Assembly: GCA_014649155.1 (NCBI GenBank)
Contig: BMSM01000027.1
Coordinates: 1 to 64,000, forward strand
Reading direction: 5' to 3'
Source: Streptomyces griseoviridis
GTDB lineage: Bacteria > Actinomycetota > Actinomycetes > Streptomycetales > Streptomycetaceae
Length of the DNA: 64,000 bases
Of the stretch, positions 1-8,704 are shown piece by piece; the stretch's first letter is position 1, and each line of letters starts with the position of its first letter. Below the pieces are notes generated by a model. The model had not been told where the DNA came from, did not search any database, and saw only the letters and a list, made by a program, of their open reading frames with translations. The translations under genes and the position numbers were made by a program.

Positions 1-126
1 CCGGCTGCCGGCAACCGCGTCGCCGGCGGTCCCGCTGCCCCGGCTGCCGGCAACCGCGTCACCGGCGGCTCCGCCGCCCCGGCTGCCGGCAACCCTGTCG
101 CCGGCGGCCCCGCCGCCCCGACCGCC
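1..126 (+). repeat. 42-bp tandem repeat, about three copies
   Basis: Three diverged copies of a 42-bp unit starting with ccggctgccggcaaccgcgt run from the window edge, followed by a degenerate fourth. In the frame of the glycosyltransferase each encodes a unit like PAAGNRVAGGPAAP. The array may continue to the left. Confidence 0.85.
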
Positions 127-1191
127 GGCGGCCCCGTCACCGGCGACCCCGTGCATCCACCGCCCGCCCGGCCCCTCGGTGCCGGTGCCGGTGCCGAAGC
201 CGTCGTACGGGCCGGGGCGCCGGCTTCCACACCGCGGCCCGGTCCGGCCGGCACCGGCGCCCGCCCCCGCCTCCTCGTCCTGCGGGCCCTCGGGCTCGGG
301 GACCTGCTCGCCGGCGTTCCCGCGCTGCGCGCGCTGCGCCGCGCGTACCCGGAGCACGAGATCGTCCTGGCCGCCCCCGCCGGACTCGCCCCCCTCGCCG
401 CCGCCACCGGCGCCGTCGACCGGGTCCTGCCCGCCGCCGAGCCCGGCCGGGCCGTGCCCCGCGCCCTGGACTGGGCCGGACCGCCCCCGGACCTCGCCGT
501 CGACCTGCACGGCAGCGGCCCGGCCAGCCTCCGCCCGCTGACCGCCCTCCGCCCAGGCAGGGTGCTGGCCTTCGCGGCGCCGGACGGACCGCCCTGGTAC
601 GCCGAGGAGCACGAACGCGACCGCTGGTGCCGCCTGCTCACCGCCTACGGCATCCCCGCCGACCCCGACGACCTGCTGCTGCCCCGCCCGCCGGTGCCGT
701 CCCCGGCCCCCGGCGCCGTGGTGCTGCACCCCGGCGCCGGCGCCCCCTCCCGCCGCTGGCCCGTCGAGCGGTACGCCGCCGTCGCCGAGGCGCTGCGCGC
801 ACGCGGCCTCAGGGTCGTGGTGACCGGAGGCGCGGACGAGGGCGACCTGGTGGCCCGGCTGGCCAAGGACGCCCACCTGCCCGACACCGACGTCTTCGGC
901 GGCGGCCTGCCGTACGACCGGCTCTCCGCGCTGGTCGCCGGCGCCCGTGCCGTGCTCAGCGGCGACACCGGCGTCGCCCACCTCGCCGTGGCCCACGCCG
1001 CCCCCTCCGTCACCCTCTTCGGACCGGTCCCGCCCAGCCGCTGGGGCCCGCCCCCGCACCCCCGCCACCGCGTCCTGTACCACCCGGGACCGGGCGGCGA
1101 CCCGCACGGCGACACCCCCGACCCCGCGCTGCTGCGCATCACCGCCGACGACGTCCTGGACGCCGTCGACGCCCTGAGCGAGGCCCCATGA
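1..1191 (+). CDS. Glycosyltransferase family 9 (heptosyltransferase-like), 5' end open
   Basis: Resembles GT9 sugar transferases (ADP-heptose:LPS heptosyltransferase fold), which move a sugar from a nucleotide donor to a surface glycan. Seen: an N-terminal Rossmann start (RLLVLRALGLGDLLAGVPAL), a donor-site stretch VVLHPGAGAPSRRWPVERYA, and the SGDTGVAHLAVAH motif followed by TLFGP near the C-terminus. The frame has no stop back to base 1. A GTG at 151 is a possible start but has no clear ribosome binding site, so the true start may lie left of the window. Bases 1-150, read in this frame, encode tandem copies of a 14-residue Ala/Gly/Pro unit. The stop overlaps the next ATG by 4 bp, so it is probably in one operon with the two GT2 genes. 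The acceptor is unknown. Confidence 0.75.
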   Translation, partial: PAAGNRVAGGPAAPAAGNRVTGGSAAPAAGNPVAGGPAAPTAGGPVTGDPVHPPPARPLGAGAGAEAVVRAGAPASTPRPGPAGTGARPRLLVLRALGLGDLLAGVPALRALRRAYPEHEIVLAAPAGLAPLAAATGAVDRVLPAAEPGRAVPRALDWAGPPPDLAVDLHGSGPASLRPLTALRPGRVLAFAAPDGPPWYAEEHERDRWCRLLTAYGIPADPDDLLLPRPPVPSPAPGAVVLHPGAGAPSRRWPVERYAAVAEALRARGLRVVVTGGADEGDLVARLAKDAHLPDTDVFGGGLPYDRLSALVAGARAVLSGDTGVAHLAVAHAAPSVTLFGPVPPSRWGPPPHPRHRVLYHPGPGGDPHGDTPDPALLRITADDVLDAVDALSEAP

Positions 1192-2102
1192 ACCACGCCC
1201 CCACCACCACCCCCGAGCGCACCCGCGCCGACCGCGCCCCCCAGGCGCCGGTCGGCATCGTCATCGCCACCCGAAACCGCTCGGCGCGGCTGGCCACCAC
1301 CCTGCGCCACCTCCTCGACCTGCCCGAACGCCCCGAGATCCTGGTCGTCGACAACGCCTCCACCGACGACACCCGCGCCATGCTGGCCCGCGACTTCCCG
1401 CGCGTACGGGTGCTGTCCATGCCGGTCAACCGCGGCGCCCTCGCCCGCACCCACGGCGTCCGCGCCCTGGACACCCCCTACGTGGCGTTCAGCGACGACG
1501 ACTCCTGGTGGGCCCCCGGCGCCCTCACCACCGCCGCCCGCCTCTTCGACGAGCACCCCCGGCTCGGCCTGCTCGCCGCCCGCACCCTGGTGGGGCCCGC
1601 CGGGTACGCCGACCCGCTCAACGGCGTCCTCGCCGAATCCCCCCTCGGCGGCGCCGCCGACCTCCCCGGCACCCAGGTCCTGGGCTTCCTGGCCTGCGCC
1701 TGTGTCGTCCGCCGGGAGGCGTACCTCGACGCCGGCGGCTACCACCCGCTGCTCTTCTTCGGCGCCGAGGAGACCCTCCTCGCCTACGACCTCGCCGCCC
1801 GCGGCTGGGGCGTCACCCACTGCCCCGAGGTCACCGCCCACCACCACCCCGACCCCGGCCCCCGCGCCGACCGCCCCGCCGTGGTCCGCCGCAACGAGGT
1901 GCTCACCGCCTGGCTGCGCCGCCCCCTGCCGCACGCCCTGGCCCGCACCCGCGCGCTCGCCGCCGACGCCCGGCACGACCCGCACGCCCGGCGCGCCCTG
2001 CGCGAGGCCCTCTCCCGGCTGCCCGCCGCGCTGCGCGACCGGCGCCCGCTGCCCCCGCACGTGGAGCGCGCCGCCCGCCGCCTGGACGGAGCGCCCGGAT
2101 GA
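1188..2102 (+). CDS. Glycosyltransferase family 2 (first of tandem pair)
   Basis: A 304-residue GT2 (GT-A fold) enzyme expected to use a nucleotide-sugar donor on the cytoplasmic side. Seen: GIVIATRNR at the start of the catalytic domain (about residue 22), the nucleotide-binding VVDNASTDDT, a DDD metal-binding cluster in FSDDDSWWAPG (about residue 105), and FFGAEETLLAYDLAARGW as the acceptor/ED-like region. ATG at 1188 sits in ATGA, overlapping the GT9 stop, so translation is probably coupled. It is a paralog of the next gene, sharing VVDNASTD and DDDSWWAPG. No membrane segments are seen. The product is unknown, probably a cell-wall or capsular polysaccharide. Confidence 0.85.
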   Translation: MNHAPTTTPERTRADRAPQAPVGIVIATRNRSARLATTLRHLLDLPERPEILVVDNASTDDTRAMLARDFPRVRVLSMPVNRGALARTHGVRALDTPYVAFSDDDSWWAPGALTTAARLFDEHPRLGLLAARTLVGPAGYADPLNGVLAESPLGGAADLPGTQVLGFLACACVVRREAYLDAGGYHPLLFFGAEETLLAYDLAARGWGVTHCPEVTAHHHPDPGPRADRPAVVRRNEVLTAWLRRPLPHALARTRALAADARHDPHARRALREALSRLPAALRDRRPLPPHVERAARRLDGAPG

Positions 2103-2995
2103 CCGATCCCCGCACCACGGTCGTCGTCATCACCCACAACCGGCGCCCCGAACTCCTGCGCACCCTCGGCCACCTGGCCGCGCTGCCGGAACGGCCGCAG
2201 GTCGTCGTCGTGGACAACGCCTCCACCGACGGCACCGCGGACGCCGTCGCCCGCCACCACCCCGAGGTACGGCTGCTGCGCCCCGGCCGCAACCTCGGCG
2301 CCGTCGGCCGCAACCTGGCGGTCCGGCAGATCCGCACGCCGTACGTGGCGTTCTGCGACGACGACTCCTGGTGGGCGCCCGGTTCGCTGGCCGGCGCGGC
2401 CGACCTGCTCGACGCGCATCCCGCGCTCGCCACGGTCACCGCCCGGATCGTCGTGGAACCGGACGGCACCGAGGACCCGATCGTCGGGGAACTGCGCGAC
2501 TCGCCGGTCCCCGGACCGCCCTGGCTGCCCGGCCCCGCCCTCGGCTCCTTCCTGGCCGCCGCGACCGTGCTGCGCGCCGGCGCCTTCCGCGCGGCGGGCG
2601 GCTTCCACCCCCGGCTGTGGCTGGGCGGCGAGGAGGAACTGCTCGCCGCCGACCTCGCCGCGGACGGCTGGTGGCTGACGTACGCCGACGACCTGACGAT
2701 CCATCACCAGCCGTCGGTGGTACGGGACTCGACGCTGCGGCGCACACACGGCATCCGCAACACGCTGTGGTTCACCTGGCTGCGCCGCCCCGCCGGGTAC
2801 GCCCTGCGCCGCACCCTGCACCTGGCCCGCACGGTCCCCCGCGACACCGCCTCGCTGCGCGCCTTCGCCGAGGCCGCCGCCGCCCTTCCGTGGGTGCTGC
2901 GGGAACGCCGCGTCCTGCCCCCGGACGTCGAGGCCCGGCTGCGGACCCTGGAGCCGGCCCAGCGCGACTCCACGGCCCGCAGCTACACGGGCTGA
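2099..2995 (+). CDS. Glycosyltransferase family 2 (second of tandem pair)
   Basis: A 298-residue GT2 enzyme. Seen: VVVITHNRR, VVDNASTDGT, FCDDDSWWAPG carrying the metal-binding aspartates, and WLGGEEELLAADLAADGWW as acceptor region. Its ATG at 2099 lies in ATGA and overlaps the previous stop by 4 bp. Order and collinearity with the preceding GT2 argue for tandem duplication followed by divergence of the acceptor-binding half. It is the last gene of this glycosyltransferase operon; the next gene is on the opposite strand and ends 5 bp away. Confidence 0.85.
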   Translation: MTDPRTTVVVITHNRRPELLRTLGHLAALPERPQVVVVDNASTDGTADAVARHHPEVRLLRPGRNLGAVGRNLAVRQIRTPYVAFCDDDSWWAPGSLAGAADLLDAHPALATVTARIVVEPDGTEDPIVGELRDSPVPGPPWLPGPALGSFLAAATVLRAGAFRAAGGFHPRLWLGGEEELLAADLAADGWWLTYADDLTIHHQPSVVRDSTLRRTHGIRNTLWFTWLRRPAGYALRRTLHLARTVPRDTASLRAFAEAAAALPWVLRERRVLPPDVEARLRTLEPAQRDSTARSYTG

Positions 2996-2999
2996 GGCG

Positions 3000-3308
3000 T
3001 CAGCCCTCCGTCCACCGGCACAGCAGCCGGAACGCAGCGAACATCGTGACCGGCCAGGTGGCGGCGTAGGCCCAGATCACCCCGGGTTCCGAGGTGACGA
3101 TGCCGGTCACCATCAGGGTGACGGAGAGGGCGAGCAGCAGCAGGACGGTGAGGGTGCGCGGCCGGTAGGCCAGCAGCCGCGCCGGGTCGGGGCGGCGGCT
3201 CGCGCGGAACGTGCGCAGTTGCCGGTCGAGCCGGCGGTCGCGGCGCAGGGCCCGCTCGACCTCGTCGAGGACGCGCTGTTCGTGTTCGGGGAGGCGGTCG
3301 ACGCTCAC
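3000..3308 (-). CDS. DUF3040 small membrane protein
   Basis: A 102-residue actinobacterial DUF3040 protein. Seen: an amphipathic N-terminus beginning LPEHEQRVLDEVERALRRD, characteristic of the family, then two hydrophobic stretches (TLTVLLLLALSVTLMVTGIV, and one around WAYAATWPVTMFAAFRLL) that should form a membrane hairpin. I chose GTG at 3308 because gaggag lies just upstream on the minus strand; a longer open frame extends upstream but lacks family similarity. It ends 5 bp from the convergent GT2 stop. Function is not established for the family. Confidence 0.75.
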   Translation of the reverse strand: MSVDRLPEHEQRVLDEVERALRRDRRLDRQLRTFRASRRPDPARLLAYRPRTLTVLLLLALSVTLMVTGIVTSEPGVIWAYAATWPVTMFAAFRLLCRWTEG

Positions 3309-3390
3309 GGTGTCTCCTCGGGGGGTGCTGGAACGGACCGACAGCCCACCGAGTGCCCGCGCCCCGCCCCCGTCTAACGGAGACCGAGGT

Positions 3391-4326
3391 CTACCGGGAC
3401 CGAGGTCCGGCCGAGGCCGAGGTCCGGCGGAGACCGAGCGCCTCGGCCAGCCCGTCGGCGGTGTCCGTCCCGGCACCGGAGCGGAAGCCCGCGCCGAGCC
3501 GCCGGGCCGTCTCCCGGCCCTCGCCCAGGCACCACGCCCACCACCGCTCCAGCTCCCCGGCCCGCAGCTCCTCGGCCGCCACCAGCGCGGGCCAGCTGCA
3601 GGCCCGCGCCTGCGCGGTCACCTTCGCGCCGCCCGCCACCGGGTCCACCGCGAGCGCGGGCACCCCGGCGCGCAGCGCCAGCACCAGCCCGTGCAGCCGG
3701 TCGGTGACGACCAGATCGAGCCGGGCGAGGACCGCCTGGAGCTGGGCGGGGGTCCCGCACAGCCGCCAGTCGTGGGCGTCGAGCCGGGTCTCCAGTTCCA
3801 GGCGCGCGCAGTCCTTGCCGCCCAGCCACCCCGTCACGGCCTCGGCGACCTCGGTGTGCCGCCGCAGGCTCCCGTACTCGCGCTGCCCGTGGGTCAGGAC
3901 CACGCCGACGACCGGCGGCGCGTCCGGGACCGGCGCGCGGGCCGCGAGGTCGAGGGTCGGCCCGGTCCCCGGCGCGTCCCGCGCGAGAACCCGGTGGAAG
4001 CCGGTGACGGCCGCCGAGCCGGGGTCCACCACCGAGACGCCGACCGCGATCCGCACACAGTGCGCGAACCGCCGGTGCAGCTCCTCGACCTGCGCCCCGT
4101 GCGCGGGCCCGCAGACGAACACCAGATGCGTGTACGCCGCCGGATCGACGCCCTCGAAGTGCGTGCCGTCCGCCCGGAAACCGGGACTCCACACGACGTC
4201 GTACGCCACCCCCGCCGCCCGCAGCACCACCGCCACCCGCTCCAGCGCCAGCACGTCACCGGCGGTCGCCTCCCCGTGCAGGAAGCTGAACCACCCGGTC
4301 ACCAGGACTCTGCGTCGCATGTGCAC
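3391..4326 (-). CDS. Polysaccharide pyruvyl transferase family-like protein
   Basis: A 311-residue protein resembling the polysaccharide pyruvyl transferase family (WcaK/CsaB-like), which adds ketal pyruvate to surface sugars. Seen: RRRVLVTGWFSFLHGEATAGD at the N-terminus, a glycosyltransferase-like C-terminal half, and the family-typical VVTDRLHGLVLALRAGVPALAVD with RLHG at about residue 215. Start is GTG at 4326, or ATG at 4320. The last codons lie in a run of repeated accgaggtc units. Its proximity to three glycosyltransferases fits surface-polymer decoration. It could be an uncharacterised family member with another donor. Confidence 0.65.
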   Translation of the reverse strand: MHMRRRVLVTGWFSFLHGEATAGDVLALERVAVVLRAAGVAYDVVWSPGFRADGTHFEGVDPAAYTHLVFVCGPAHGAQVEELHRRFAHCVRIAVGVSVVDPGSAAVTGFHRVLARDAPGTGPTLDLAARAPVPDAPPVVGVVLTHGQREYGSLRRHTEVAEAVTGWLGGKDCARLELETRLDAHDWRLCGTPAQLQAVLARLDLVVTDRLHGLVLALRAGVPALAVDPVAGGAKVTAQARACSWPALVAAEELRAGELERWWAWCLGEGRETARRLGAGFRSGAGTDTADGLAEALGLRRTSASAGPRSR

Positions 4327-4457
4327 GGTGCCGACGGGTGCCCGGACGGCCGGCGGGCATGCGCCGCGGGTGTCCGGTGACTGGTGCGACCAGGGGAGAT
4401 GAGCCGAAGATGGCCCCGAGCCGCCCGGCCATGTCCGGCACCTAGGAGGACGACACG

Positions 4458-6128
4458 ATGACGACGGCGACGGAGAGCTTCCGCACGGCCCGCGATTTCC
4501 TGCTGGAGCACCGCGAGGACTACGCGACCGCGTACGCGGGGTTCCGGTGGCCCCGCCTCGAACACTTCAACTGGGCCCTGGACTGGTTCGACGTCATCGC
4601 GGCCGGCAACGACCGGACCGCCCTGCACATCGTCGAGGAGGACGGGACGGAGACCCGGCGGTCCTTCGCCGAGCTGTCCGCCCGCTCGAACCGGGTCGCG
4701 AACCGGCTGCGTGCGCTGGGCGTCGGCGCGGGCGACCGCATCCTGGTGATGCTGGGCAACCAGGTCGAGCTGTGGGAGACGACGCTGGCCGCGATGAAGC
4801 TGCGCGCGGTGGTCATCCCGGCCACCCCGCTGCTCGGCCCCGCCGATCTGCGGGACCGGGTGGAGCGCGGCCGGGTCGCGCAAGTGATCGTGCGCTCGGC
4901 GGACGCCGGCAAGTTCGCGGACGTCCCCGGCGCGTACACCCGTATCGCGGTCGGCGGCGCGGTGGAGGGCTGGACGCCGTACGAGGAGCCGGCCGCCGGC
5001 TCCGAGGTGTTCGAGCCCGACGGCCCGACGCCCGCCGACGCGCCCCTCATGCTCTACTTCACCTCAGGGACGACCGCCCGTCCCAAGCTGGTCGAGCACA
5101 CCCATGTCTCCTACCCGGTCGGGCATCTGGCGACGATGTACTGGATCGGCCTGAAGCCCGGTGACGTGCACCTGAACATCTCCTCGCCGGGCTGGGCCAA
5201 GCACGCCTGGTCCAACCTGTTCGCGCCGTGGAACGCGGAGGCGACGGTCTTCGTGCACAACTACACCCGGTTCGACGCGGGCCGGCTGCTGGCGGAGATG
5301 GACCGGGCCGGTGTGACCACCTTCTGCGCCCCGCCGACGGTGTGGCGGATGCTCGTCCAGGCCGACCTGACCCAGTCGCGCACCCCGCCGCGCGAGGCGG
5401 TGGCCGCCGGGGAGCCGCTCAACCCCGAGGTCATCGAGCAGGTCCGCCGGGCATGGGGGGTGACGGTCCGTGACGGGTTCGGGCAGACCGAGACGGCCGT
5501 GCAGATCGCCAACAGCCCCGGGCAGGTGCTGAAGACCGGCTCCATGGGCCGCCCGGGACCCGGCTACCGCGTCGTCCTGCTCGACCCCGTCACCGGTGAA
5601 CCGGGCGCCGCCGAGGGGGAGATCGCCCTCGACCTGAGCGAGCGCCCGGTGGGCCTGATGGCCGGGTACCACGGCGACCCGGAGCGCACCGCCGAGGCCA
5701 TGGCGGGCGGCTACTACCGCACCGGTGACATCGGCAGCCGGGACGCCGACGGCTACCTCACCTACATCGGCCGGTCCGACGACGTCTTCAAGGCGTCCGA
5801 CTACAAGATCTCCCCCTTCGAGCTGGAGAGCGCCCTGCTGGAGCACGAGGCGGTCGCGGAGGCCGCCGTCGTCCCCGCCCCCGACGAACTGCGCCTGGCC
5901 GTGCCGAAGGCGTACGTCGTCCCGGCGGCGGGCTGGGAGCCGGGCCCCACCCTCGCCAAGGCCCTGTTCGAGCACTCCCGCCAGGTCCTCGCGCCCTACA
6001 AGCGCATCCGCCGCCTGGAGTTCGGCGACCTGCCCAAGACCGTCTCCGGCAAGATCCGCCGCATCGAACTGCGCGAGGCGACGGCCGCCGGATCGGACGC
6101 GGAGTACCGCGAGGAGGACTTCCGCTGA
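4458..6128 (+). CDS. Acyl-CoA synthetase (AMP-forming, ANL superfamily)
   Basis: A 556-residue AMP-forming ligase expected to adenylate a carboxylic acid and transfer it to CoA. Seen: P-loop-like motif YFTSGTTARPKLVEHTH (about residue 200), GFGQTETAVQ (A5), YRTGDIGSRDADGYLTYIGR with the hinge aspartate (A7/A8), and the catalytic lysine region PKTVSGKIRR at the C-terminus. The order and length fit acetyl- or medium-chain acyl-CoA synthetases; the acid cannot be told from sequence. aggagg lies 8 bp before the ATG. It is divergent from the pyruvyl-transferase-like gene and is probably monocistronic. Confidence 0.85.
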   Translation: MTTATESFRTARDFLLEHREDYATAYAGFRWPRLEHFNWALDWFDVIAAGNDRTALHIVEEDGTETRRSFAELSARSNRVANRLRALGVGAGDRILVMLGNQVELWETTLAAMKLRAVVIPATPLLGPADLRDRVERGRVAQVIVRSADAGKFADVPGAYTRIAVGGAVEGWTPYEEPAAGSEVFEPDGPTPADAPLMLYFTSGTTARPKLVEHTHVSYPVGHLATMYWIGLKPGDVHLNISSPGWAKHAWSNLFAPWNAEATVFVHNYTRFDAGRLLAEMDRAGVTTFCAPPTVWRMLVQADLTQSRTPPREAVAAGEPLNPEVIEQVRRAWGVTVRDGFGQTETAVQIANSPGQVLKTGSMGRPGPGYRVVLLDPVTGEPGAAEGEIALDLSERPVGLMAGYHGDPERTAEAMAGGYYRTGDIGSRDADGYLTYIGRSDDVFKASDYKISPFELESALLEHEAVAEAAVVPAPDELRLAVPKAYVVPAAGWEPGPTLAKALFEHSRQVLAPYKRIRRLEFGDLPKTVSGKIRRIELREATAAGSDAEYREEDFR

Positions 6129-6197
6129 TCCCGGGCCCCGAACGGGGCGGCCCCGGTGGCCCCTCAGGTCTCGCGGACGACGCGGTGGGCGGGAACG

Positions 6198-6283
6198 TCT
6201 AGAAGACCGATGAAGATCTCGCGGAGGGGCTGTCGGGCCGGAGGCTGGACAGCCCCTCCACAAGATCTTCATCAGCCTCTAGC
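6198..6283. terminator. Long imperfect inverted repeat between convergent genes
   Basis: Arms 6209-6234 and 6248-6273 match at 23 of 26 bases around a 13-nt loop, with partial pairing extending to ctaga/tctag at the outer ends. It sits between the acyl-CoA synthetase and the convergent lipoprotein gene, whose TAG stop (6279-6281) lies in the outer stem. The likely role is a bidirectional terminator. Its length and the internal AGATCT sites also allow a remnant of a small mobile element. Confidence 0.6.
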
Positions 6284-6587
6284 CGGCGATGTCGATGAGC
6301 TTGCCGTTCTCGTCCAGCGTGTGGGTGTTCCAGTACACGTCCCACTTGTCGTCGACCTGCTTCGGCACCTTGCCCTCGGGGTAGCGCGCGTACCCCGCCG
6401 GCGGCTCCTCCGCGTCCGCCACGCAGGCGGAACCGGAGGAGCCGACCGCCAGCACCGGGTACTCGCCGCCGCCGCAGATGTTCTCGCGGTACTCGAAGCC
6501 GGCGCATCCGGTGAGGGCCAGCAGCGCGGCGCCTGCCGCGAGGGCGGCGAGGCGGAAGGGGGCCGTTCGGCGGGGCGCGTTCATCAT
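6279..6587 (-). CDS. Small secreted lipoprotein (SCO0607-like)
   Basis: A 102-residue lipoprotein. Seen: basic N-terminus, hydrophobic segment LAALAAGAALLALTGC with lipobox LTGC (Cys about residue 28), then a short mature part with two further Cys (ENICGGGEYP and GSACVAD) that may pair, and a conserved-looking end DDKWDVYWNTHTLDENGK. It resembles a Streptomyces family I know as SCO0607-type lipoproteins; the function is unknown. Start is taken at the first of two ATGs (6587), with ggaga upstream. It should be membrane-anchored on the outer face. It is divergent from gcl. Confidence 0.7.
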   Translation of the reverse strand: MMNAPRRTAPFRLAALAAGAALLALTGCAGFEYRENICGGGEYPVLAVGSSGSACVADAEEPPAGYARYPEGKVPKQVDDKWDVYWNTHTLDENGKLIDIAG

Positions 6588-6709
6588 CGTCTCCAGTCGC
6601 TGGGTGTGCCTCCACTCTCGCCGCCGCCCGCCCGCTCCACCTGAGTACGCGCACTCAGTCCGGCCTGCGCGGACACCCAGTTCCCCACCCGTCGGTGAGC
6701 CCTCCTCCC

Positions 6710-6776
6710 TTGACGTCCCCGGACCACCCACCTACCTTACTTCCAACATGTAAAACTCTACTTTCGCTATGCGGAA
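6710..6776 (+). promoter_or_regulatory. gcl promoter with motif B operator
   Basis: TTGACG (6710-6715), 17-bp spacer, TACCTT (6733-6738) resembles an HrdB-type promoter. Just downstream of the expected start point, TTTCGC-TAT-GCGGAA (6762-6776) fits the TTCCnC-N3-GnGGAA palindrome, with one mismatch. The same motif is found at aceB, hyi and allR/allB. Confidence 0.6.
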
Positions 6777-6848
6777 TACGCGGACACTGCACGGCGTGGG
6801 CGCGACGGGCGTGGTTCCGACCAGGTTCGACCAGCAGGAGTAACTCGA

Positions 6849-8633
6849 ATGGCTCGTATGACCGCTGCCCGTGCGGCAGTTGAGATCCTCAAGCGCGAGG
6901 GCGTCGCGGACGCGTTCGGTGTGCCGGGCGCTGCGATCAACCCCTTCTACGCCGCCCTCAAGGCGTCCGGCGGCATCACCCACACCCTCGCCCGGCACGT
7001 CGAGGGCGCCTCGCACATGGCGGAGGGCTACACCCGTACCCACCCCGGCAACATCGGGGTCTGCGTCGGGACGTCCGGCCCCGCCGGCACCGACATGATC
7101 ACCGGGCTGTACTCGGCGACCGGCGACTCCATCCCGATCCTCTGCATCACCGGCCAGGCACCGACCGCGGTGATCCACAAGGAGGACTTCCAGGCCGTCG
7201 ACATCGCCTCCATCGCCGCGCCGGTCACCAAGATGGCGGTGACCGTGCTGGAGGCGGCGCAGGTCCCCGGCGTCTTCCAGAAGGCGTTCCACCTGATGCG
7301 CTCCGGGCGCCCCGGCCCGGTCCTGATCGACCTGCCGATCGACGTGCAGCTCACGGAGATCGAGTTCGACCCGGAGACGTACGAGCCGCTGCCCGTCTAC
7401 AAGCCGGCCGCCAGCCGCGCCCAGATCGCCAAGGCGCTCGGCATGCTCAACGCCGCCGAGCGCCCGCTGATCGTGGCCGGCGGCGGGGTCATCAACGCCG
7501 ACGCCGCCGCCCTGCTGGTGGAGTTCGCCGAGCTGACCGGTACCCCGGTGGTGCCGACCCTGATGGGCTGGGGCGTGCTCCCCGACGACCACGAGCTGAA
7601 CGCCGGCATGGTGGGCCTGCAGACCTCGCACCGCTACGGCAACGCCACCTTCCTTGAGTCCGACTTCGTCCTCGGCATCGGCAACCGCTGGGCCAACCGC
7701 CACACCGGCAAGCTCGACGTCTACACCGCCGGACGGACCTTCGTGCACGTCGACGTCGAGCCGACGCAGATCGGCAGGATCTTCGCCCCGGACTACGGCA
7801 TCGCCTCCGACGCCAAGGCGGCGCTCGCCCTCTTCGTCGAGGCGGCCCGGGAGATGAAGGAGGCCGGCACGCTGCCCGACCGCTCCGCGTGGGCCGCCGC
7901 CGCGCAGGAGCGGAAGGCCACCCTCCAGCGCCGTACGCACTTCGACGACATCCCGATCAAGCCGCAGCGCGTCTACGAGGAGATGAACAAGGCGTTCGGA
8001 CCGGAGACCCGGTACGTCTCCACCATCGGTCTCTCGCAGATCGCCGGCGCCCAGATGCTGCACGTCTACCGGCCCCGGCACTGGATCAACTGCGGTCAGG
8101 CCGGCCCGCTCGGCTGGACCGTGCCCGCCGCGCTCGGCGTCGCCAAGGCCGACCCGGAGGCCCAGGTCGTCGCCCTCTCCGGGGACTACGACTTCCAGTT
8201 CATGCTGGAGGAGCTGGCGGTCGGCGCGCAGCACCGCATCCCGTACGTGCACGTCCTGGTCAACAACGCCTACCTGGGGCTGATCCGGCAGGCGCAGCGG
8301 GCCTTCGACATCGACTTCCAGGTCAAGCTGGAGTTCGAGAACATCAACTCGCCGGAGCTGGGCGTCTACGGCGTCGACCACGTCAAGGTCGCCGAGGGCC
8401 TGGGCTGCAAGGCGATCCGGGTGACCGACCCGGCCGAGCTGGGTGCCGCCTTCGAGCAGGCCAAGAAGCTCGCCGCCGAGTTCCGGGTGCCGGTCGTGGT
8501 GGAGGCGATCCTGGAGCGGGTCACCAACATCTCCATGTCGGGGACGAACGACATCTCGAACGTGGTGGAGTTCGAAGACCTGGCCACCGAGCCGGGGCAC
8601 GCCCCGACGGCCGTGAGGACGCTCAAGGTCTGA
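6849..8633 (+). CDS. gcl: Glyoxylate carboligase
   Basis: A 594-residue ThDP enzyme joining two glyoxylates into tartronate semialdehyde plus CO2, the entry point of the glycerate pathway. Seen: an N-terminal pyrimidine-binding domain in which the usual catalytic Glu is Val51 (LARHVEGASHMAEGYTR), a known hallmark of Gcl, a central domain with FAD-site features, and a C-terminal PP domain with GDYDFQFMLEELAVGAQH and NNAYLGLIRQ binding Mg-ThDP. Length matches E. coli Gcl (593). It probably works with glxR and hyi on the other strand 3 kb away and takes glyoxylate released from allantoin. Promoter with motif B upstream; hairpin terminator downstream. Confidence 0.95.
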   Translation: MARMTAARAAVEILKREGVADAFGVPGAAINPFYAALKASGGITHTLARHVEGASHMAEGYTRTHPGNIGVCVGTSGPAGTDMITGLYSATGDSIPILCITGQAPTAVIHKEDFQAVDIASIAAPVTKMAVTVLEAAQVPGVFQKAFHLMRSGRPGPVLIDLPIDVQLTEIEFDPETYEPLPVYKPAASRAQIAKALGMLNAAERPLIVAGGGVINADAAALLVEFAELTGTPVVPTLMGWGVLPDDHELNAGMVGLQTSHRYGNATFLESDFVLGIGNRWANRHTGKLDVYTAGRTFVHVDVEPTQIGRIFAPDYGIASDAKAALALFVEAAREMKEAGTLPDRSAWAAAAQERKATLQRRTHFDDIPIKPQRVYEEMNKAFGPETRYVSTIGLSQIAGAQMLHVYRPRHWINCGQAGPLGWTVPAALGVAKADPEAQVVALSGDYDFQFMLEELAVGAQHRIPYVHVLVNNAYLGLIRQAQRAFDIDFQVKLEFENINSPELGVYGVDHVKVAEGLGCKAIRVTDPAELGAAFEQAKKLAAEFRVPVVVEAILERVTNISMSGTNDISNVVEFEDLATEPGHAPTAVRTLKV

Positions 8634-8644
8634 CACCTCCGCGA

Positions 8645-8683
8645 GAGAGGGCGGTCCGTTCCCCCGGGACGGGCCGCCCTCTC
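8645..8683 (+). terminator. Terminator after gcl
   Basis: Arms 8645-8659 (gagagggcggtccgt) and 8669-8683 pair at 14 of 15 positions around a 9-nt loop, just after the gcl stop and before the convergent TIGR04222 gene. It probably serves both directions. Confidence 0.75.
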
Positions 8684-8704
8684 GTCATGGGGTGTCACCG
8701 GTGG

